A DNA stretch of 64,000 bases from Martelella lutilitoris (lineage in GTDB: Bacteria > Pseudomonadota > Alphaproteobacteria > Rhizobiales > Rhizobiaceae). This document shows, one piece after another, positions 60,563 to 64,000 of the stretch. The stretch's first letter is position 1. Each line of letters opens with the position of its first letter. Made by a program: the position numbers and the translations under genes. The stretch covers positions 62,001 to 126,000 of the forward strand of contig NZ_VCLB01000011.1 in the NCBI RefSeq assembly GCF_005924265.1, written 5' to 3'. The notes beneath the pieces are model-generated. The model was given only the letters and a program-made list of their open reading frames with translations, ran no database searches and had not been told where the DNA came from.

Positions 60563-60919
60563 ATGGATCCGAGGGCGACACGCAGTACATCAAGAAATTC
60601 GGGCGACCCGAAATATGATTTTGGCAAGTATGACAATGCGATTGAGAAAAGTCTTCCGGCTGCATTCTCCATCGGCGGAGCCATTTTTGAGCAGTCAAGT
60701 CATCCAGGAATAGCTATTGGTGGCAAAGCTCTTGGCCTGTTGGGTGGTGCAGGTATTGACGCCATTATCAGAGGGAATGATGCAGGTGGCTTTACCACTG
60801 CCGATGGCGCAGCAGTTGGTCTCAGTACGGCGGGTGGATACGTAGTTGGAAGTTTGGCCGCCGCAGTCGGTATGGCGCAAGTTTACGGCGGTTCAGCAGG
60901 CGCGGCAAACCGCAAATGA
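60563..60919 (+). CDS. Small Gly/Ala-rich protein with glycine-zipper-like helices, unknown function
   Basis: A 118-residue protein starting MDPRATRSTSRNSGDPKYDF after GAGGTGGG. The hydrophilic N-terminus is followed by Gly-rich hydrophobic segments (AIGGKALGLLGGAGIDAIIR, AVGLSTAGGYVVGSLAAAVG) with repeated GxxxG spacing, as in glycine-zipper or pore-forming peptides. No signal peptide and no family recognised. It sits between AT-rich DNA and the decayed secreted-protein gene, so it could be a piece of that gene or an independent bacteriocin-like protein. Confidence 0.5.
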   Translation: MDPRATRSTSRNSGDPKYDFGKYDNAIEKSLPAAFSIGGAIFEQSSHPGIAIGGKALGLLGGAGIDAIIRGNDAGGFTTADGAAVGLSTAGGYVVGSLAAAVGMAQVYGGSAGAANRK

Positions 60920-60921
60920 CC

Positions 60922-61128
60922 GCTTGGTTGAGGGTCCTGCGAACGAAGAGCGGCTGGCACTAGAAGCTGAGTTGGCTGAGAAATTGCGCGCTTAGTATAT
61001 TGCAGAGCAATAAAACAAATATGCAACCACCTATACTACAGGCAGAGCAGCCAGGAGTCAGGTCACCATTAAAAATGGCGTGACGACAATGTGGGACGAC
61101 TATGTGGGACGACTATGTGGGACGACAA
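60922..61128 (+). pseudogene. Upstream part of the secreted-protein gene, broken by stops and a tandem duplication
   Basis: One frame reads NDRLVEGPANEERLALEAEL, then AEKLRA, TAG, YIAEQ, TAA, NKYATTYTTGRAARSQVTIK, and NGVTTMWDD. At 61089-61127 a 13-bp unit (ATGTGGGACGACT/A) is present three times. With a single unit the frame would continue as TTMWDDNGNQMAYVG into the large frame at 61091; the two extra units (26 bp) shift it. The gene is dead upstream of 61091. Confidence 0.6.
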
Positions 61129-62971
61129 TGGAAACCAGATGGCTTATGTCGGAAGCGATCCTGAGAGGGATGTAAGCCGCAATGGTGGAAAAAATGAACC
61201 TGGGAATACATTGTTTCCGATTTTGCTTGATCTGGACGGAGATGGGATTTCGATAACCGAACTCGGTCAGTCTGTGTTTTTCGTGGACGCCAATAATGAC
61301 GGTTTGAAGAATAGACTGGCCTGGGCCGGAGCAGGCGATGGCGTATTGTTTTATGATCCCGACGATCTGAACACCATCATCGAGACGCGGCAATTCGTGT
61401 TCACGGAATGGGATCCGACAGCAAGCGATGATTTGGCCGCACTCAAGTCGGTGTTCGACGAGAACGGGGATGGTGTCCTCGACGCTGGCGATGCTGCCTT
61501 CGCCCATTTCAAAGTCATGGTGACCAACCAGGACGGCTCGTCTGACGTGAAGACGCTGGCCGAGCTCGGGATCGAAGCAATAAATCTTGCCGCCGATACA
61601 AACCGCACTTTCTTCGAAGACGGATCGGCCATTCTCGGGCAGGTCGAATTCGCAAAAAGCGATGGAACGACCGGGATTGCTGGCAATGTTGTTCTTGCCG
61701 GCGACGCGCGAAGCTACCGTGTAACAGAGGAGGTCTCGCTTGATGGCAATGGCAACCGTATCGTTGTCGTTCATGGCTACACACAAGATGGCCGCCAGGT
61801 CTTTGTAACGACCTCCGTGACGTCATCTGACGGCGCCTATAAGACAATTCATTTCGACGACGACGGTGACGGTTTTGTTGACCGTCTTCAGGTAACGGTT
61901 CGTCAGGAGCTTGCTGATGGTAGCCTTGTCGAAACTGTCGAAAATCGGGTTGGATCCAACCTTGGTTCCAGTACTCTTGCGAGCCGAAAGGTCCTCACCA
62001 AAAACGCCGGAGGCGATATTTGGAGTGTCGATTATGACAGTACAGGCAGCGGTTGGTTCGACCACAGGGAAATGCATAACCGTCATGCCGATGAACAGGC
62101 CCTGTTTGATGCGCGGCGCGACGCGTTGGCGCTGACCCGGCAGCAGCTTGAAAAGCGGAAGATCCACACCGAGGCGGTGATCGAGAGCAAGGAGCAGCAG
62201 CTTGTCGCGCTTAACAAACAGTATGATATCCTCGATGAAGAAGTGACCCGCTATGATGGGCTCTTGAAGCGCGGGCTTTCGCAGGCAAGCCCGGTCTCGA
62301 CGCTGAAGCAGCAGGCCGCCGAGCTTGAAGGTGACATCGCCGGACTTGAAGCCTCGATTGCCGAAGCGCGTGGCTCGCTGGCTGGCTATGAGGTCGAGAT
62401 GCTGAAAACCGTCGCCGATCGGCGCGAGGCGGCGCAGACGGAATATCGCGAAACCCAGCCGCAGGCGGCGGAACTGGCCGAGCGCCTCGCCGTCGCCGAC
62501 CGGCAATATGACCGGCTTGCCCTGCGCGCGCCGATGGATGGCGTCATCTACGGGATGAATGTGTTCACCATCGGCGGCGTCATCCAGGCGGGAACGGAGG
62601 TTGCGGCGATCGTTCCGGCGGATATGCCGGTGGTTCTGGCCGTACATGTCGATCCGGTGCAGATCGACCGGGTCAGCACCGGGCAGGCGGCGGTGATCAA
62701 GTTTCCGAATTTCAACGCCCGCACAACCCCGGAATTCGACGGCCATGTGCGCACCATCTCCGCCGATGCCCTTGCAGGCGAGGACGGCAGCCAACGCTTC
62801 TACCGCGTCGAAATCGCCCTCGACAAGCCGTCGCTCGAAGCGGCGAAACAGCACGGCATCATGCCCGGCATGCCGGTCGAAGCCTTCATCCAGACCGCTG
62901 CCAGAAGCCCCGCATCATACCTGCTGAAACCGTTCACCGACTATCTCGATCAGGCTTTCAGGGAGGAGTGA
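61091..62971 (+). CDS. Chimeric frame: calcium-binding secreted-protein fragment fused to the C-terminal part of an HlyD-family adaptor
   Basis: 626 codons. Residues about 20-325 come from a large secreted-protein family: PILLDLDGDGISITELGQS, VFFVDANNDGLKNRLAWAG, VFDENGDGVLDAGDAAFAHF and a late DDDGDGFVDRLQV, all EF-hand-like Asp-rich loops. From about residue 330 (EQALFDARRDALALTRQQLE) it is the coiled coil, lipoyl-like and barrel parts of an HlyD/PrtE-type membrane-fusion protein (LRAPMDGVIYGMNVFTIGGV, QRFYRVEIALDKPSLEA), ending with its normal C-terminus. The adaptor's membrane anchor is missing. The GTG at 61091 has no convincing ribosome site. This is a deletion fusion and probably non-functional, although open. 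Confidence 0.75.
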   Translation: MGRLCGTTMWDDNGNQMAYVGSDPERDVSRNGGKNEPGNTLFPILLDLDGDGISITELGQSVFFVDANNDGLKNRLAWAGAGDGVLFYDPDDLNTIIETRQFVFTEWDPTASDDLAALKSVFDENGDGVLDAGDAAFAHFKVMVTNQDGSSDVKTLAELGIEAINLAADTNRTFFEDGSAILGQVEFAKSDGTTGIAGNVVLAGDARSYRVTEEVSLDGNGNRIVVVHGYTQDGRQVFVTTSVTSSDGAYKTIHFDDDGDGFVDRLQVTVRQELADGSLVETVENRVGSNLGSSTLASRKVLTKNAGGDIWSVDYDSTGSGWFDHREMHNRHADEQALFDARRDALALTRQQLEKRKIHTEAVIESKEQQLVALNKQYDILDEEVTRYDGLLKRGLSQASPVSTLKQQAAELEGDIAGLEASIAEARGSLAGYEVEMLKTVADRREAAQTEYRETQPQAAELAERLAVADRQYDRLALRAPMDGVIYGMNVFTIGGVIQAGTEVAAIVPADMPVVLAVHVDPVQIDRVSTGQAAVIKFPNFNARTTPEFDGHVRTISADALAGEDGSQRFYRVEIALDKPSLEAAKQHGIMPGMPVEAFIQTAARSPASYLLKPFTDYLDQAFREE

Positions 62972-62985
62972 AGTGGCTATGTGAC

Positions 62986-63132
62986 CTGAGCGCCGGGCTC
63001 GCCTCATCAGCCGAAGTCGACGCGCGCGACATCCCGAAACCGTTCGGCCATGCACCGGCCGAAATGACGCGGCGCTGTAAGCGCAGACGAAATCACTTCC
63101 GCGTCAATCTTACCAAAACGGCGGGGCTGTAA
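62986..63132 (+). pseudogene. C-terminal remnant of a tyrosine recombinase with lost nucleophile
   Basis: The frame reads LSAGLASSAEVDARDIP, FGHAPAEMTRRCKRRRNHF and RVNLTKTAGL, then stops. It aligns residue by residue with the end of the recombinase at 36995-38074 (LRAGLASSAEVDERYV, MTRRYQRRRDRF, RVNLTKAAGL). The catalytic Tyr is Cys here and the rest of the gene is absent. It is diverged at nucleotide level, so it is an old relic, not a fresh duplication. Confidence 0.8.
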
Positions 63133-63137
63133 ATCGC

Positions 63138-63551
63138 TCAAAAATCCCACGGCGAAATCAAATCGAGGCCCGTCGTTTCAAAATCCTTCAAATTGCGTGT
63201 CGCCAAACGGCCACCGTTCACATGAGCGATAGCCGCGACCATGCCGTCCGGCGCCGACATTGCTCGCCCCTGGCGGGACGCATGGCCCATGATTTCACCA
63301 TAGGCCAAAGCCGCCTCCTCCGTCAGGCCAAATATCCGGTCAGAAAACCGGCGGCGCCAGTCCTGCAGCCCTTGTTCCAAACGGGCGGCGCGCTGGTCTG
63401 GCTTTATCTTCTGAATACCGAAGGCTATCTCGGCGATCGTGACGGAGGGCAAGGCCAACTCGGCATCATGTCGGACGAGCCACGCGACAACAGCCTCGGC
63501 CGGAGCCCTCCGAAAGGTCTCTGAAACGACATTGGTATCGAGAAAAATCAA
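63138..63551 (-). CDS. PIN-domain toxin (VapC/FitB-like)
   Basis: A 137-residue PIN ribonuclease. The first acidic residue is in MIFLDTNVVSE, the Glu in VTIAEIAFGI, and the later acids in SAPDGMVAAIAHVNGG (position of D-G) and ATRNLKDFETTGL. It appears to start at a TTG (63549-63551) overlapping the antitoxin TGA, so its translation is coupled. It cleaves RNA when released from the antitoxin. Confidence 0.85.
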   Translation of the reverse strand: MIFLDTNVVSETFRRAPAEAVVAWLVRHDAELALPSVTIAEIAFGIQKIKPDQRAARLEQGLQDWRRRFSDRIFGLTEEAALAYGEIMGHASRQGRAMSAPDGMVAAIAHVNGGRLATRNLKDFETTGLDLISPWDF

Positions 63552-63796
63552 AGCTCGATACCCCTGTGAGGCTGACGGCTTTCCTGAATGACCGCCTCGA
63601 GATCGATGTCCGTTCCGGCTTGCGCCGCAAGCCGCGCGTAGAACGCCGACGCCGGCTCTCGCCCCGCTTCACGAACCTCATACCACTCGAGAGCACGCTC
63701 GACGATATCGGCGATCGAACGGTTTTCTCTACGAGCAAGACGATGCGCCAAGTCTCGCGCTTTCGAACTTCTCACGGAAAGTTGCGGTTCTGCCAT
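63548..63796 (-). CDS. VapB/FitA-like antitoxin
   Basis: An 82-residue antitoxin with an N-terminal ribbon-helix-helix-like segment (AEPQLSVRSSKARDLAHRLA, RRENRSIADIVERALEWYE) and a C-terminal toxin-binding tail (ATDIDLEAV-type, AQAGTDIDLEAVIQESRQP). It precedes and overlaps the vapC-like gene. A palindrome 31 bp upstream is a likely autoregulatory operator. Confidence 0.85.
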   Translation of the reverse strand: MAEPQLSVRSSKARDLAHRLARRENRSIADIVERALEWYEVREAGREPASAFYARLAAQAGTDIDLEAVIQESRQPHRGIEL

Positions 63797-63826
63797 AACC
63801 TGTCTCCTTATCCTGTCAATATAGTT

Positions 63827-63840
63827 GCAGAAACTTCTGC
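63827..63840. promoter_or_regulatory. Probable vapBC operator
   Basis: GCAGAA-AC-TTCTGC is a perfect inverted repeat just upstream of the antitoxin start (63796), where RHH antitoxins usually bind. Confidence 0.55.
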
Positions 63841-63847
63841 CATCAAG

Positions 63848-64000
63848 ATGGCAGATGACAGCAAGTCGACTCAGACAAGCCTGCGAACGGTGCGTTGCGC
63901 CGTTCGAAAAACCAATATCGCGGCTCGCAAACCGCGCGACAGTCCCGCCTATATCGTCGATGATGAAGAGGAAGATCGCACGAAGTCTGACGGATTTTCC
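63848..64000 (+). CDS. Possible start of a hypothetical protein (cut by window edge)
   Basis: An ATG at 63848 opens 51 codons to the window end without a stop (MADDSKSTQTSLRTVRCAVR, then PAYIVDDEEEDRTKSDGFS). The acidic run DDEEED is unusual. There is no strong ribosome site and the frame is short, so this is tentative. It would be divergent from vapBC. Confidence 0.3.
   Translation, partial: MADDSKSTQTSLRTVRCAVRKTNIAARKPRDSPAYIVDDEEEDRTKSDGFS

Noticed and set aside
1-64000. tRNA, rRNA or CRISPR arrays
   Set aside because: Reading both strands I saw no regular repeat-spacer pattern, rRNA stretch or convincing tRNA cloverleaf; a covariance-model search would be decisive.

Overview
The window is GC-rich alphaproteobacterial DNA. 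It carries a repABC replication/partition locus, so it comes from a plasmid, megaplasmid or chromid. A repABC operon, several solute-specific ABC importers each with its own regulator, and rhizobial-style interspersed palindromes suggest the Hyphomicrobiales (Rhizobiaceae or Aurantimonadaceae type). I cannot name the genus from sequence reading alone.

Layout. 1-6.4 kb: the tip of a Dpp-type permease, two LysR regulators, a TetR regulator divergent from an NAD-dependent epimerase, a VOC protein and two decayed genes. 7-16.7 kb: malonyl-CoA synthetase and malonyl-CoA decarboxylase, an SGNH hydrolase and a complete Dpp/Opp-type ABC importer, divergent from a GntR regulator. 17-26.3 kb: a LacI regulator divergent from a Pot-type ABC importer, a GH3 glycosidase and a sulfatase, both without signal peptides. 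26.7-35 kb: an M24-fold protein that has lost its metal ligands, a sugar-type ABC importer, a cytosolic NMT1-like protein and a hydantoin-racemase-like enzyme, closed by an RpiR regulator. 35.2-38.8 kb: ScpB, DUF1403, a tyrosine recombinase and an XRE/RelE toxin-antitoxin pair with a frameshifted toxin. 39-43.1 kb: repC, a counter-transcribed RNA, repB, repA and two identical 16-bp palindromes that are candidate parS sites. 43.2-47.7 kb: a GH65 phosphorylase fused to beta-phosphoglucomutase, then a RES/Xre toxin-antitoxin pair. 48.2-59.3 kb: hypABCDEF converging on hoxFUYHW, an NAD(P)-coupled [NiFe] hydrogenase with its maturation set. 59.3-63.1 kb: a degraded mosaic holding GNAT and calcium-binding-protein remnants, a very AT-rich island with two small genes, a fusion of a secreted-protein fragment to the end of an HlyD adaptor, and an integrase remnant. 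63.1-63.8 kb: a VapBC pair.

How the genes work together. Three cassettes share one design: regulator, ABC importer and cytosolic processing enzymes. Each seems built to take in an intact conjugate and dismantle it inside the cell: an ester or amide releasing malonate, a sulfated glycoside, and an unknown C-N compound. The hox/hyp block would give H2-dependent NAD(P)H production. Three toxin-antitoxin pairs and repABC maintain the replicon, while the right end has collected insertions and deletions.
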